Shown: positions 1-8,505, counted from the stretch's first letter. The stretch: 43,737 bases of DNA from an uncultured Saprospiraceae bacterium (GCA_937924495.1 CALDSS010000014.1:1-43737); one strand, 5' to 3'. Notes: generated by a model not told the origin, from the sequence alone. Numbers and translations are program-made.

Positions 1-1
1 A

Positions 2-535
2 TTGTCTTCGGCAATCAATTCTCTTTCGGGGCCATTGCACGGTTTGGCAAATCAAGAAGTTATCAAATGGGTTTTTGCGATGTTGGACAAATTGGGAACA
101 AAGACTCCTACCAAAGCGCAAATTCAAAAATACGTTCAAGAGACTTTAGATTCAGGTCGAGTGATTCCTGGATATGGACACGCAGTTTTGCGTCAACCCG
201 ATCCGCGTTTTACAGCTCAAAGAGGTTTCGCAGAGCGTAATATTCCAAATGATGAATTGGTTCAGGTAATTTGGAAAATCTTTGAAGTTGTTCCTCCAGA
301 ATTGGAAAAATTAGGAAAAGTGAAAAATCCTTGGCCAAATGTTGACGCACACTCTGGCGCACTTTTGGTTCATTATGGAATGAAGCAATACAATTATTAC
401 ACCGTGCTATTTGGTGTTTCAAGAGCATTGGGAGTATTATCTGCATTGTGTTGGTCAAGAGCATTGGGACAACCATTGGAGCGACCAAAATCTGTTACCA
501 GTGAATGGATGAAAGCGCAAGTAAAAGAAGCGTAA
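2..535 (+). CDS. gltA: Citrate synthase, C-terminal part (5' end outside window)
   Basis: This is the last 177 residues of citrate synthase, which condenses acetyl-CoA and oxaloacetate to citrate in the TCA cycle. The reading frame is open to the window edge, so the true start lies upstream and the first codon here is not a start. The sequence resembles the eukaryotic/mitochondrial type rather than the E. coli type: it has the [12 protein letters not shown] block with the first active-site His, the PGYGHAVLR block with the second, NVDAHSG with the catalytic Asp, and the [14 protein letters not shown] and [12 protein letters not shown] blocks near the end. These residues are all intact, so the enzyme looks functional. 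It is followed by gcvH after 55 bp. Confidence 0.95.
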   Translation: MSSAINSLSGPLHGLANQEVIKWVFAMLDKLGTKTPTKAQIQKYVQETLDSGRVIPGYGHAVLRQPDPRFTAQRGFAERNIPNDELVQVIWKIFEVVPPELEKLGKVKNPWPNVDAHSGALLVHYGMKQYNYYTVLFGVSRALGVLSALCWSRALGQPLERPKSVTSEWMKAQVKEA

Positions 536-590
536 ATTTCTGTTTTTTTAATAAATTTAATTTTTGAACGACTTTAATATTTAAAAAGAA

Positions 591-986
591 ATGTCGAACA
601 CACCAAAAGAATTAAAATACACGAAAGAGCACGAGTGGATTAGAGTAGAGGATGGAAATATTGCCTACGTTGGCGTGACGGATCATGCTCAGAGCGAATT
701 GGGTGAAATCGTTTATGTAGAAGTTGACACAGTTGGTGAGGAAGTAGCAGCGGATGAGGTTTTTGGAACTGTAGAAGCCGTAAAAACGACTTCGGATTTA
801 TTCATGCCTATCACAGGTAAAGTTTTGGAATTCAATCCAGAATTGAGTGAAGATGAAGCAGATAATCCAGCAGCCATTAATGAAGATCCTTACGGAAAAG
901 GTTGGATTGTGAAAGTCGAAATCAGCGATCCTGAAGAATTAGCAGCTTTGCTCGATGCGGCAGCATATACTGACTTAATTGCCTGA
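591..986 (+). CDS. gcvH: Glycine cleavage system H protein
   Basis: GcvH carries the lipoyl-bound aminomethyl group between the P, T and L proteins of the glycine cleavage complex in the cytoplasm. The 131-aa length is usual for the family. The N-terminal YTKEHEWI motif and the lipoylation site are present; the lipoyl Lys is K65 in [10 protein letters not shown], followed by MPITGKV. The C-terminal [10 protein letters not shown] block is also typical. The ATG at 591 is the natural start, since the conserved family begins a few residues later. A strong hairpin terminator at 1013-1047 closes the unit. The other gcv genes are not next to it, which is common in Bacteroidota. Confidence 0.97.
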   Translation: MSNTPKELKYTKEHEWIRVEDGNIAYVGVTDHAQSELGEIVYVEVDTVGEEVAADEVFGTVEAVKTTSDLFMPITGKVLEFNPELSEDEADNPAAINEDPYGKGWIVKVEISDPEELAALLDAAAYTDLIA

Positions 987-1012
987 TTTACAGGTTTTTA
1001 AGTGGAAAATAT

Positions 1013-1047
1013 AAATCCCGAATCTGATTGTCAGGTTCGGGATTTTT
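1013..1047. terminator. Bidirectional hairpin terminator between gcvH and the convergent operon
   Basis: AAATCCCGAA at 1013-1022 pairs with TTCGGGATTT at 1036-1045, and the inner CTGA/TCAG extends the stem around a TTG loop. A T-run follows on the plus strand and an A-run precedes it, so it can serve both gcvH and the minus-strand operon ending at 1065. Confidence 0.88.
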
Positions 1048-1064
1048 GTTTTTGTAACATATAT

Positions 1065-2243
1065 TCAATTCTCTTTTGGAAAAATAAAATTGCCTTCCTT
1101 TATAAAGAAAATATAGGCAGCCATTTCTTCATTTTCAATTGTCCAATCAATCAATCCTTTTAATTCGTGAAATTCTTGAATAATAATCTTTGATTCAAGA
1201 ATTCCTTTCATTCTAAAATATTTTCTCAGGTTTCTCGCTCGACGGCTTCTAAGGATAGGAGCAGTTTCATGTTTCAAGGCAACGATAACTCCAAATTGGG
1301 GATGATCTTTTAATGTGTTGCTAATATTCAAGGCCTTGGCTTTTCCAAGATCTGAAAGTTTCCATTTATTAAAAGGGTAGATTTCTATAAATTTCTGAAG
1401 GTGACTTTTCAATTTTTGATAATCTGGCTCTGAATCATCAAATCCAATAAATTGCAAAACTTGTTTGGAACCATTGTTTTCTTTTAATGCAACCAATTTA
1501 TTTTTCAACTTATCAATTACTTCTTTTCGGTTTTGAAGACCAGCAATAAACCTGCTTTGAAGCACTGAATTTTTTTGTTCAATTTTTTCACTGCATTCAA
1601 TTTTTTCAATAGGGGACAGGTTGTCCATAAATAAGTTTCCATTATATGGAATGGCTTTTTCTTCATCATAATAGGCTTCAAAACTCAGATGACTATAATT
1701 ATCGTCTGCATGAAATTCGAAACTATAAGTTTTCCAAAAAACGTTTTCAATGGGCACACTTTCAACTACTAACTGTTGTTTGTCACAATGAGAATTGCCA
1801 CCAAAAATTCTTAATACTAAAGGATTTTTAAAATTTAACAAAAGTCTATCTTTCCGAGTGAAGCTTTTTAGATTTTCGGTTCTACCTAAATCCACAGAGA
1901 CTTTATAACAATTACCAGCTTGAAGTGATTCTGACAGTTCTTGACTTACACTCTCCCAAGTGAAATTATCTCTTGTCACAAAACCAATGCAAGTTTTTCC
2001 ATTTGATGCTTTACGCCTGACTCCAAATACTTTTTCAGACAGTGGATGCATGTCTGGTGAGGTTTCATTTTTGAATCCACAATTTTTGATGTCGTCTGGT
2101 AAATTATCACCTTCAATATTACCTACTCCTGGTTTTCCTTCGAAAGAAGGATTTAAAAAATAGATAGGTTCAGTTTGGCTATGTAAAATTCCATTTCCAC
2201 CAAAAAGAAAAAAAATAATGATTCCTACCACCCTCATTTTCAT
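1065..2243 (-). CDS. Secreted NPSFEG-family protein with OmpA-like tail (paralog 1)
   Basis: A 392-aa exported protein of no assigned function, last gene of a four-gene paralog operon. It has a signal peptide (hydrophobic residues about 5-22, ending HSQ), then a beta-rich domain starting YFLNPSFEGKPG with a later SVSQELSESL..GNCYKVSVDLGRT stretch and NLFMDNLSPI at its end. That is the binding-type domain fused to OmpA-family proteins in Saprospiria-like Bacteroidota. After a charged linker (about 220-265), the last 125 residues look like a degenerate OmpA-like domain, with SRRARNLRKYFRMKGI matching the helix that follows the beta strand in that fold. The ATG overlaps the stop of the preceding gene by four bases, so translation is probably coupled. 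Ligand and partner are unknown. Confidence 0.75.
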   Translation of the reverse strand: MKMRVVGIIIFFLFGGNGILHSQTEPIYFLNPSFEGKPGVGNIEGDNLPDDIKNCGFKNETSPDMHPLSEKVFGVRRKASNGKTCIGFVTRDNFTWESVSQELSESLQAGNCYKVSVDLGRTENLKSFTRKDRLLLNFKNPLVLRIFGGNSHCDKQQLVVESVPIENVFWKTYSFEFHADDNYSHLSFEAYYDEEKAIPYNGNLFMDNLSPIEKIECSEKIEQKNSVLQSRFIAGLQNRKEVIDKLKNKLVALKENNGSKQVLQFIGFDDSEPDYQKLKSHLQKFIEIYPFNKWKLSDLGKAKALNISNTLKDHPQFGVIVALKHETAPILRSRRARNLRKYFRMKGILESKIIIQEFHELKGLIDWTIENEEMAAYIFFIKEGNFIFPKEN

Positions 2244-3325
2244 TGTGTTTTATAAACATGAATAGACATAAAGTCTGTTTCGAAGTCCCAATCAACCGCT
2301 AAGTATTGACCGATTTTATCAGCATCAAACTGATGTCTTTCGACTCCACTCAAAATAAATGTATCATTCAAATAATCTATTCGCCACTTGCGCAGGGAAC
2401 GACTTTCTACTTTTTTTATTCCAAAATCTACACCGACTCCTTTATTGGTTTTCAGCAATTCAATAATATTATTTATAAGTTCATTTGATTCAGGATTGAT
2501 ATCTTTTGAATTTTCCAAAAAAAGACCAGTGGTGGTAAGCTCAGCTATTTTTTCTTTCAAAATAGTGAAAGCAGTATTTGTTCTTTCATTGTTAATTTTC
2601 CTTTGTTCATCGAGTTCGAATTGCCTCATTTTTTTAGCATTAACGAATCTGTCTTTTAAGGCTTGATCAAAATAATTTACATTATCACAGTTTGTCTGAC
2701 CAATAGGAGAGAGGAAGTCAATTAGAATATTTCCATTGTAGTGATTGATGGTAGCAGCTTGGTAATAAACCTCAAATGTTACGGTGGAATAATCATCATC
2801 TGGCTCAAAATGAAATTGAAAGTCTTTCCATTTCTGATTACTTATCAATTGAGTGAAACCAACAAGTTGCTTCATATCACAGAATTTATTACCAAGATAA
2901 ACTCTGAGCAAAATGGGTTCTGGGTCTTTTTGAATTGAGTAAGTTTTAGTAATTGAATTCCACAGTCTTAAGTTTTTTGTATAAGCTAATGCAGCTGTGA
3001 AGGAATAGCATTTCCCTTTTTTTAAAACTCCAGTAGTTGTTTGGCTGAAACTTTGCCAGAAATGGTCATCACTTACCGTTAAAACGAGATAATTTTCTCC
3101 ATCTGCTGGTTGAAGAAATGGTTCTCGGTTTCCAGTGGTTTTATATGGTGATGGATGACTTGGGAATACACAATAATACATTGTATGGTTAAAATAATAT
3201 TGACGCTTCCTTTTTTTTACCCCTGTCCATTCCTCAAAAGAAGGGTTGGAAAAATGTAAGGTGTCTAATTGACCGAATGCTATAACGGATATTAAAACAA
3301 ATAAACACATTAATATTCTTCTCAT
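2240..3325 (-). CDS. Secreted NPSFEG-family protein with OmpA-like tail (paralog 2)
   Basis: A 361-aa exported protein, third in the operon. The signal peptide ends near IAFGQ (about residue 18), and the mature protein begins LDTLHFSNPSFEEWTG. The N-terminal domain keeps the family's FWQSFSQTTTGVLKKGKCYSF and NGNILIDFLSPIG stretches. The C-terminal region has GVDFGIKKVESRSLRKWR, matching paralog 3 and weakly recalling an OmpA-like fold. Residues about 225-265 are strongly charged and probably a linker helix. It overlaps both neighbours by four bases (ATGA), which indicates translational coupling. Function is not known; a role in envelope or glycan binding is an inference from the domain type. 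Confidence 0.73.
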   Translation of the reverse strand: MRRILMCLFVLISVIAFGQLDTLHFSNPSFEEWTGVKKRKRQYYFNHTMYYCVFPSHPSPYKTTGNREPFLQPADGENYLVLTVSDDHFWQSFSQTTTGVLKKGKCYSFTAALAYTKNLRLWNSITKTYSIQKDPEPILLRVYLGNKFCDMKQLVGFTQLISNQKWKDFQFHFEPDDDYSTVTFEVYYQAATINHYNGNILIDFLSPIGQTNCDNVNYFDQALKDRFVNAKKMRQFELDEQRKINNERTNTAFTILKEKIAELTTTGLFLENSKDINPESNELINNIIELLKTNKGVGVDFGIKKVESRSLRKWRIDYLNDTFILSGVERHQFDADKIGQYLAVDWDFETDFMSIHVYKTQ

Positions 3326-4431
3326 CTCGCATAAATATTAATTGCCATAAACTTTGTTTCGTATTGCCATGCGCTTTTTTCAAATCTTGAAAATTTATCC
3401 AAATCGAGTTGGTATTCATTAATACGATTGTCCAAAAATATATTTTTCAGATATTTTTTTCTCCAAGCTCTCAATCCTTTACCATCTGGGTTTTTTATGC
3501 CAACATCAATTCCAAATCGTTTGTCAACTCCAATTTCGTTTGCGAGTTCGTTTAATATTTTCTCTCCTTCTTCATTATTCTCTCTACTTCCTTTGGTGAA
3601 AAATCCTAATTCATTTAATTCAAATAGGATTTCTTTTAGGTTCATTAATCTTTCTGTTGCATCACCAAATTGCTCATATGAATCAACATGAGGAATTCCG
3701 ATTGCTTTTTTTTTGGATTGTGGTTTATAAGATGTGTTTCGCTCAATTTCTTTAGCAGGCATTAATTTGGATGGGTCGGCGTTTTGGCAATCTACTTCAA
3801 TCAATGCAGACATATCATCTAAAAGGATATTCCCATTGAAAGGAAGCAGCGTGTATTTTCCATAATAAGCTTCCAAAATAATATTCGAATACCTTTCAGT
3901 GGGATTAAAAATAAATGAATATTCCAGCCAATTGGTATTTCTTATACTAGTTGTTTCTCCAAGGAGCTCATTTTTATCACAAGGGTCATTTCCACCCCAA
4001 ATTCTTAGAATACATGGAGTCACGAAGTTGGCTGGTTCGTTTGTTCTTTGACTTTGGCTATAATAAAATTCAGATCTTGCCAAGGCAATCGAAAACGAAT
4101 AACATTTTCCTACTTTAAGAGATTTAGTAGGTCTGACACTTACTTGTTCCCAAGTATCATTGTCTCTTACTACCATTCCAAGATATGTTTTTCCCTCTGC
4201 TGGAAATTTGTTTACAGAAAAGTTGCCACCAACAACGGGGTGAATATCTGGTGCTGTTTGTCCATCGAATCCACAATCAATAACTCCAATAGGCATAGTT
4301 TGATTTAATCTTCCACCCTCTATTGGTTGTCCTTCAAAAGAAGGATTATCAAAATAAATGGTATCCATTTGAGCAACAAGAGAAAAAGAAAAAAAGCAAG
4401 CAAAAAGCGTTATTAGATTTTTCATAATCAT
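3322..4431 (-). CDS. Secreted NPSFEG-family protein with OmpA-like tail (paralog 3)
   Basis: A 369-aa exported protein, second in the operon. The start MIMKNLITLF gives a signal peptide ending VAQ; the second Met (MKNLI) could equally be the start. The mature N-terminus is DTIYFDNPSFEGQP. This copy keeps the family pattern best: DCGFDGQTAPDIHP, YLGMVVRDNDTWEQVS, GKCYSFSIALARS, RIWGGNDPCDKNELLG and NGNILLDDMS. The C-terminal half contains a FGIDVGIKNPDGKGLRAWRKKY region shared with paralog 2. Its first 104 bp, including upstream sequence, are almost identical to those of the neighbouring gene at 4460-5104, which points to recent duplication or conversion. Confidence 0.77.
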   Translation of the reverse strand: MIMKNLITLFACFFSFSLVAQMDTIYFDNPSFEGQPIEGGRLNQTMPIGVIDCGFDGQTAPDIHPVVGGNFSVNKFPAEGKTYLGMVVRDNDTWEQVSVRPTKSLKVGKCYSFSIALARSEFYYSQSQRTNEPANFVTPCILRIWGGNDPCDKNELLGETTSIRNTNWLEYSFIFNPTERYSNIILEAYYGKYTLLPFNGNILLDDMSALIEVDCQNADPSKLMPAKEIERNTSYKPQSKKKAIGIPHVDSYEQFGDATERLMNLKEILFELNELGFFTKGSRENNEEGEKILNELANEIGVDKRFGIDVGIKNPDGKGLRAWRKKYLKNIFLDNRINEYQLDLDKFSRFEKSAWQYETKFMAINIYAR

Positions 4432-4437
4432 AGTTTT
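4334..4437. repeat. 104-bp direct repeat, copy 1 (5' end of paralog 3)
   Basis: These bases match 5007-5110 with only two visible mismatches (4363 versus 5036, and 4426 versus 5099). The repeat covers the signal-peptide codons and a few bases upstream of the start. Outside it the two genes are only distantly similar. Confidence 0.9.
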
Positions 4438-4459
4438 GGATTGATAAGAGGCGAAGTTC

Positions 4460-5104
4460 TTAATTACATTCTATCTCAATTATTGGAGACAAATTATCCA
4501 CCAATATATTTCCGTTAGCTTTAAAGTCGGGTAAAATATAATCGGCTTCAAAAGTTATATGAGTAAAATCCTCGCCTGCTAAAAATTCAATAGTATGCCG
4601 TTGCCACGAGTTTTCTATTTTACTTGGTGAAGACCATAGTAATTCTATTTTATCACAATAATCTTCTCCGCCATAAATTTTAAGTGTTGCTGAAAGGTTA
4701 TATTGGGCTCCATGTTGCATATCTCCCTGATTCAAATAATCATCTGAATAGGCAAGTGAAACCGAAAATGTATAGCAATTTCCTGCCAATATAGCTTTAG
4801 AAAGTTTTTGGCTTACGCTTTCGCGGGTATTGTTTTCTCTGACGACCATTCCCAAATAGGTTTTTCCATGGTCTGGAGCTTCTGGGATTAAATTTTTTTC
4901 ATAAAGTGGTGGAAATATATCAGGAATAGAAGGACCATTTCCACAATCATAAATACCTACTGGCAAAGAATTTTTGGAGTAGCCATCAGCTCGGTAGGGT
5001 TTTCCATCAAAAGAAGGATTATCAAAATAAATGGTGTCCATTTGAGCAACAAGAGAAAAAGAAAAAAAGCAAGCAAAAAGCGTTATTAGATTTTTCATTA
5101 TCAT
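4460..5104 (-). CDS. Secreted NPSFEG-family protein, single-domain form (paralog 4)
   Basis: A 214-aa exported protein, the promoter-proximal gene of the operon. Its first 32 residues are identical to those of paralog 3 (MIMKNLITLF...DNPSF), after which the two diverge strongly. It keeps the N-terminal domain (YDCGNG, YLGMVVRENNTRESVSQKLS, GNCYTFSVSLAYS, IYGGEDYCDKIELL, NGNILVDNLSPI) but stops right after it, where the other three continue into a linker and an OmpA-like tail. So it is either a natural single-domain form or a copy that lost its 3' half. A gap of 28 bp separates it from paralog 3; a terminator-like hairpin lies upstream at 5121-5160. Confidence 0.73.
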   Translation of the reverse strand: MIMKNLITLFACFFSFSLVAQMDTIYFDNPSFDGKPYRADGYSKNSLPVGIYDCGNGPSIPDIFPPLYEKNLIPEAPDHGKTYLGMVVRENNTRESVSQKLSKAILAGNCYTFSVSLAYSDDYLNQGDMQHGAQYNLSATLKIYGGEDYCDKIELLWSSPSKIENSWQRHTIEFLAGEDFTHITFEADYILPDFKANGNILVDNLSPIIEIECN

Positions 5105-5110
5105 AGTTTT
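5007..5110. repeat. 104-bp direct repeat, copy 2 (5' end of paralog 4)
   Basis: Partner of 4334-4437, offset by 673 bp and in the same orientation. It covers the same signal-peptide region of the first gene of the operon. Confidence 0.9.
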
Positions 5111-5120
5111 TGTAAAAATA

Positions 5121-5160
5121 AAAAATGCGAAATAAACTATATAGTCTATCTCGCATTTTT
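5121..5160 (-). terminator. Hairpin terminator downstream of yebC
   Basis: AAAAATGCGA at 5121-5130 pairs with TCGCATTTTT at 5151-5160 across a 20-base loop. Read on the minus strand it ends in a T-run, so it terminates yebC and separates it from the paralog operon. Confidence 0.7.
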
Positions 5161-5186
5161 AAGAATAATTTTTGCAACCAAGTAAA

Positions 5187-5906
5187 TTAATCGCTCATAT
5201 CCATATTATGGAAAACGTTGGTGACGTCATCGTCTTCTTCCATTTTATCAATTAGTTTGATTACTTCTTCCACTTGTTCATCGGTCAATTGTTTGGTGTG
5301 CGTTGGAATTCTTTCAAATTCAGAACTGGTGACTTCGATTCCTTTTTCTTCAATTCCTTTTTGTAGCGTATTAAAGTCAGTGAATGCACCAACAATCAAA
5401 ATCTCATCATCTTCCGATTTTATTTCTTCTAGACCATGATCGATTAATTCCAATTCGAGTTCTTCTGGATCATCTACCGCATCAGGTTTTACTTTAAAAA
5501 CACATTTCCGATCAAACATAAATTCAACTGACCCAGATGTTCCTAAAGAACCTCCATACTTACTGAAAACATGGCGTACGTTTGCTACTGTCCTATTATT
5601 ATTGTCGGTAGCACATTCAATTATGAGCGCAACTCCATGCGGTGCATAACCTTCAAATACAGCCTCTTCATAATTGGCAGAATCTTTCGATAATGCTTTT
5701 TTGATGGCACTTTCAATATTTGATTTGGGAACGTTAGCTGCTTTTGCGTTTTGTATCGCTACTCTCAAACGAGAGTTGTAGGTCGGATCACCTCCACCTT
5801 CTTTTACAGCGATAGAAATTTCACGTCCAACTCGTGTAAAGGTTTTGGCCATACCCGCCCACCTTTTCATTTTTCTTGCCTTTCTAAATTCAAATGCGCG
5901 TCCCAT
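5187..5906 (-). CDS. yebC: YebC/PmpR (TACO1) family protein
   Basis: A 239-aa cytoplasmic protein of the YebC/TACO1 family. Members were first described as transcriptional regulators and more recently as translation factors helping ribosomes through proline-rich stretches. The N-terminal FTRVGREISIAVKEGGGDP block, the NSRLRVAIQNAKAANVPKSNIESAIKKA helix region and the central EGYAPHGVALIIECATDNNNRT block are all family hallmarks. The C-terminal tail is acidic (EEDDDV). The start at 5906 (MGRAFEFRKARKMKRW) fits the Bacteroidota form. It is transcribed alone and ends at the hairpin at 5121-5160. TonB at 34377-35264 in this window has long proline tracts of the kind such a factor would affect, though that link is only an inference. 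Confidence 0.93.
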   Translation of the reverse strand: MGRAFEFRKARKMKRWAGMAKTFTRVGREISIAVKEGGGDPTYNSRLRVAIQNAKAANVPKSNIESAIKKALSKDSANYEEAVFEGYAPHGVALIIECATDNNNRTVANVRHVFSKYGGSLGTSGSVEFMFDRKCVFKVKPDAVDDPEELELELIDHGLEEIKSEDDEILIVGAFTDFNTLQKGIEEKGIEVTSSEFERIPTHTKQLTDEQVEEVIKLIDKMEEDDDVTNVFHNMDMSD

Positions 5907-6045
5907 GTTTATTAGATTTTTTAGACTTTATAACGTCTGAAATTAAAATTGGCTGCAAAAATAATCCCTTAGTTGAATTTTAGCCATAGTTTTTTACCTT
6001 TATTTCATAGAGAAATTTTATTTCTCAGTTGTCAAAACGAAACGA

Positions 6046-7374
6046 ATGGCTAAACTTAAAAAAGCACTGACCCTTTATGGCCTTACGATGGTGGCCATTG
6101 GGAGTTGTATTGGTAGTGGTATTTTTTTGACACCTTCCAGCATTGCACAGCAACTTCCTTCTCCTTCTCTAATGTTATTTGTCTGGTTTATCGGTGGGGT
6201 GGTTGCCCTCACTGGTGCCTTAACTTTTGCGGAATTAGGCGGAATGTTTACTGGCTCAGGAGGGGTTTATGTCTATCTCAAAAAGGCTTACGGAGATTTG
6301 GTCGCCTTTCTTTATGGATGGAGCATATTCACAGTCATTACTTCAGGAGCGATTGCTGCCTTAGCATTGGCCTTTGCTCGATACGTTGATTTTTTAATTC
6401 CTTTAAGTGAAAATGGAAAAACAATGGTTGCAATTATGGCCATTATTATGGTTACGCTAATCAATATCAGAGGAGTAAAAATTGCTGAATACTTTGCCAG
6501 CTCCTTCACTACAATGAAATTGCTGGGCATACTATTCGTCATCTTAATCGGTTTGGCCAGCTATTTCTCTTGGAGTACGTTTACCCCTGATTTTTCCATT
6601 CAAACCACCCAATCCACTCCCTTTGCGATTGCATTAATTGGAGTGCTTTGGTCTTATGGTGGCTGGCATCATGCCAGTTACTTGGCTGGCGAAGCGATCA
6701 ACCCACAAAAGACGATTCCGAAGGCCATGATGTTGGGAGCTCTGGTCGTGACTATCACCTATTTATTGATAAACTTAGCTTATATTTTTCTAATTCCAGT
6801 AAGCGAAATGGCTAATTCAGAAGCAATTGCTGCCGATGCTATTGGAAATTATTTTGGTTGGGGAGGAATATTTATTGCGATTTTAATTGCCCTTTCTACT
6901 TTCGGAACTGCTGGTATTTATACCCTTTCTGCTCCGCGAATCTATTTTGCGATGGCGCGCGATGGTGTATTTTTTAATTTTTTGACCAAGGTTCATCCCG
7001 TATGGAGGACACCCGTAAATGCCATTTTATTGCAGAGTGCTTGGGCAATTGTGCTACTGTTGCTTTGGGGAACTTTTGAAAATCTGATCACTTATGTGGT
7101 TTTCATGGATTGGTTATTTATGACTTTTGCAGCAGCCAGTATTTTTGTTTTTAGAAATAGAATGCCTGATGCTGAGAGACCATACAAGACGATTGGCTAT
7201 CCCATTATTCCTTTAATTTTTATTTTAATTTCTATTTGGTTTTTGGTTTATACCCTTGTCGGGAAACCTGAACAAGCTTATGCTGGATTGGGGCTCATGA
7301 CTATTGGAATTATCTTTTATTTCTTTTTTAAGAAAACACAAAAGAAAACGAACCTTACTACAGAACAGAAGTAG
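6046..7374 (+). CDS. APC-superfamily amino acid permease
   Basis: A 442-aa inner-membrane transporter with about 12 hydrophobic segments, of the amino acid-polyamine-organocation superfamily and closest to the LAT/SteT-like group. The first helix carries the unwound substrate-binding motif GSCIGSGIFLTPS. Further family marks are FAELGGMFTGSGGVYVYLKKAYGD, WSYGGWHHASYLAGEAINPQKTIPKA and the APRIYFAMARDGVFF segment. Substrate is not determinable; amino acid exchange is likely. The last six codons (LTTEQK) and the TAG stop lie inside a MITE-like repeat at 7354-7486, so the native C-terminus was probably replaced when the element inserted. The charged KKTQKKTN tail before it is cytoplasmic, so function is probably kept. 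Confidence 0.92.
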   Translation: MAKLKKALTLYGLTMVAIGSCIGSGIFLTPSSIAQQLPSPSLMLFVWFIGGVVALTGALTFAELGGMFTGSGGVYVYLKKAYGDLVAFLYGWSIFTVITSGAIAALALAFARYVDFLIPLSENGKTMVAIMAIIMVTLINIRGVKIAEYFASSFTTMKLLGILFVILIGLASYFSWSTFTPDFSIQTTQSTPFAIALIGVLWSYGGWHHASYLAGEAINPQKTIPKAMMLGALVVTITYLLINLAYIFLIPVSEMANSEAIAADAIGNYFGWGGIFIAILIALSTFGTAGIYTLSAPRIYFAMARDGVFFNFLTKVHPVWRTPVNAILLQSAWAIVLLLLWGTFENLITYVVFMDWLFMTFAAASIFVFRNRMPDAERPYKTIGYPIIPLIFILISIWFLVYTLVGKPEQAYAGLGLMTIGIIFYFFFKKTQKKTNLTTEQK

Positions 7375-7486
7375 AACGGGAGGTTTACTAAACTTGATTT
7401 AAAATAACTTCCGATATAAATCTTTTAAAATCGAGCCTTTATTTTAAGATGAAGTTTGGTAAATCTATGCTTTGTATAGTACTAAG
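7354..7486 (+). repeat. MITE-A copy 1 (palindromic, no clear TSD)
   Basis: A diverged copy of the 132-135 bp element also at 14304, 18228 and 24525. The left end CTTACTACAGAACAGAAG aligns to the consensus CTAAGTACAGGACAAAA; the inner arms AGGTTTACTAAACTT and AAGTTTGGTAAATCT face each other. Its centre is close to that of the 18228 copy. The 9-mers at its ends (7345-7353 and 7487-7495) match at only 4 of 9 bases, so it is probably the oldest insertion. It provides the permease stop codon. Confidence 0.85.
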
Positions 7487-7490
7487 AATT

Positions 7491-8435
7491 ATGACTTCAT
7501 TTTTAAAAAATATAATAAAAAGGATTCCTGCCATTCAGCAGCTGATAAATGATGTGGAGCGGTTAGAAAAAGAAAATCGAAAATTGAGAGGCGGTTTTAA
7601 GTTTGCGCCTCCTGGCCACTTCAATTCGCCTATTCCTGATTTTGAAACCATTCTGGAAAATGAAGATCGATTTTGGGGAGAACTGCCTAAGTCGTTAGCA
7701 GGGATTGAATTGAACACTCAAGCACAACTCGAATTTTTAGAAGTCTTAAAACCTATTTTTAAGTCCAATTCTTTTCCAGCAAATAAATCTGAAGCATTTC
7801 GATATTATTATGAAAATCCAGCTTATGGATATGAAGATGGTTTGTATCTCAATGCGATGATTCGGCATTTGAAACCTAAAAAAATAATTGAGGTGGGTTC
7901 GGGTTTTTCTTCTTGTCTGATACTGGATACGAACGAAAAGTATTTTAATAATTCGATTGAATGCACTTTCATTGAACCCTATCCAGATTTATTGGAAAAC
8001 GTATTGCAATCCACTGATTATCAGAGTAATACAATTTTAGAAACGAAATTGGAAGATGTGCCTTTAGAGGTGTTTTCTAAGTTAAACAAAAATGACATTT
8101 TATTTATTGATTCCTCTCATGTTTCCAAAATTGGAAGTGATGTGAATTATCTAATCCATGAAATTTTGCCTCGGTTAAATAGTGGCGTTTTTATCCATAT
8201 TCATGATATTCCTTATCCGTTTGAATATCCAAAAAAATGGATAGAAGAGGGCAGAGGCTGGAATGAAGTTTATATTCTAAGAGCATTTTTACAAAATAAT
8301 AATGCCTTTAAAATTAGATTATTCGGTTCCTATTTGAAAAAAATGCACCGACCTTTTTTGGAGAAAGTACTACCGAAAATAGTAGATAGAGGTGGAAGTA
8401 TTTGGTTGGAGAAGGTAGATGGTGAGCGAGGGTAA
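7491..8435 (+). CDS. Class I SAM-dependent methyltransferase
   Basis: A 314-aa cytoplasmic protein with a Rossmann-type methyltransferase core. IIEVGSGFSSCLIL is motif I (SAM-binding glycine loop), FIEPYPDLLENVL follows as the acidic-strand region, DILFIDSSHV is the motif-IV strand, and LNSGVFIHIHDI resembles the later strand of the Methyltransf_24 group. The first 40 residues include a Lys/Glu-rich helix (LINDVERLEKENRKLRGG), perhaps a short coiled coil. I chose ATG 7491 over the longer frame from 7449, because 7449-7486 is the end of a MITE-like repeat and the extra residues are not conserved-looking. Substrate unknown; the FkbM-like/cephalosporin hydroxylase-like neighbourhood of such proteins often involves glycans. 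Confidence 0.82.
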   Translation: MTSFLKNIIKRIPAIQQLINDVERLEKENRKLRGGFKFAPPGHFNSPIPDFETILENEDRFWGELPKSLAGIELNTQAQLEFLEVLKPIFKSNSFPANKSEAFRYYYENPAYGYEDGLYLNAMIRHLKPKKIIEVGSGFSSCLILDTNEKYFNNSIECTFIEPYPDLLENVLQSTDYQSNTILETKLEDVPLEVFSKLNKNDILFIDSSHVSKIGSDVNYLIHEILPRLNSGVFIHIHDIPYPFEYPKKWIEEGRGWNEVYILRAFLQNNNAFKIRLFGSYLKKMHRPFLEKVLPKIVDRGGSIWLEKVDGERG

Positions 8436-8444
8436 GAATTAGAG

Positions 8445-8483
8445 TTCGGGAATTCGAATTGACTTTCGTCTCGAATTCCCGAA
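8445..8483. terminator. Perfect 13-bp inverted repeat between convergent genes
   Basis: TTCGGGAATTCGA at 8445-8457 pairs with TCGAATTCCCGAA at 8471-8483. No long T-run follows, but its place between two convergent genes suggests termination. The region to 8500 shares short stretches (TTCGAGAAATCGGGA on the minus strand) with the centre of repeat family C, so it may be a degenerate part of one. Confidence 0.6.
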
Positions 8484-8505
8484 TTCCCGATTTCTCGAAA
8501 TCAAT

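Noticed and set aside
7449-7490. Upstream start of the methyltransferase
   Set aside because: The extra codons fall in MITE-A copy 1 and look unconserved; ATG 7491 is better.
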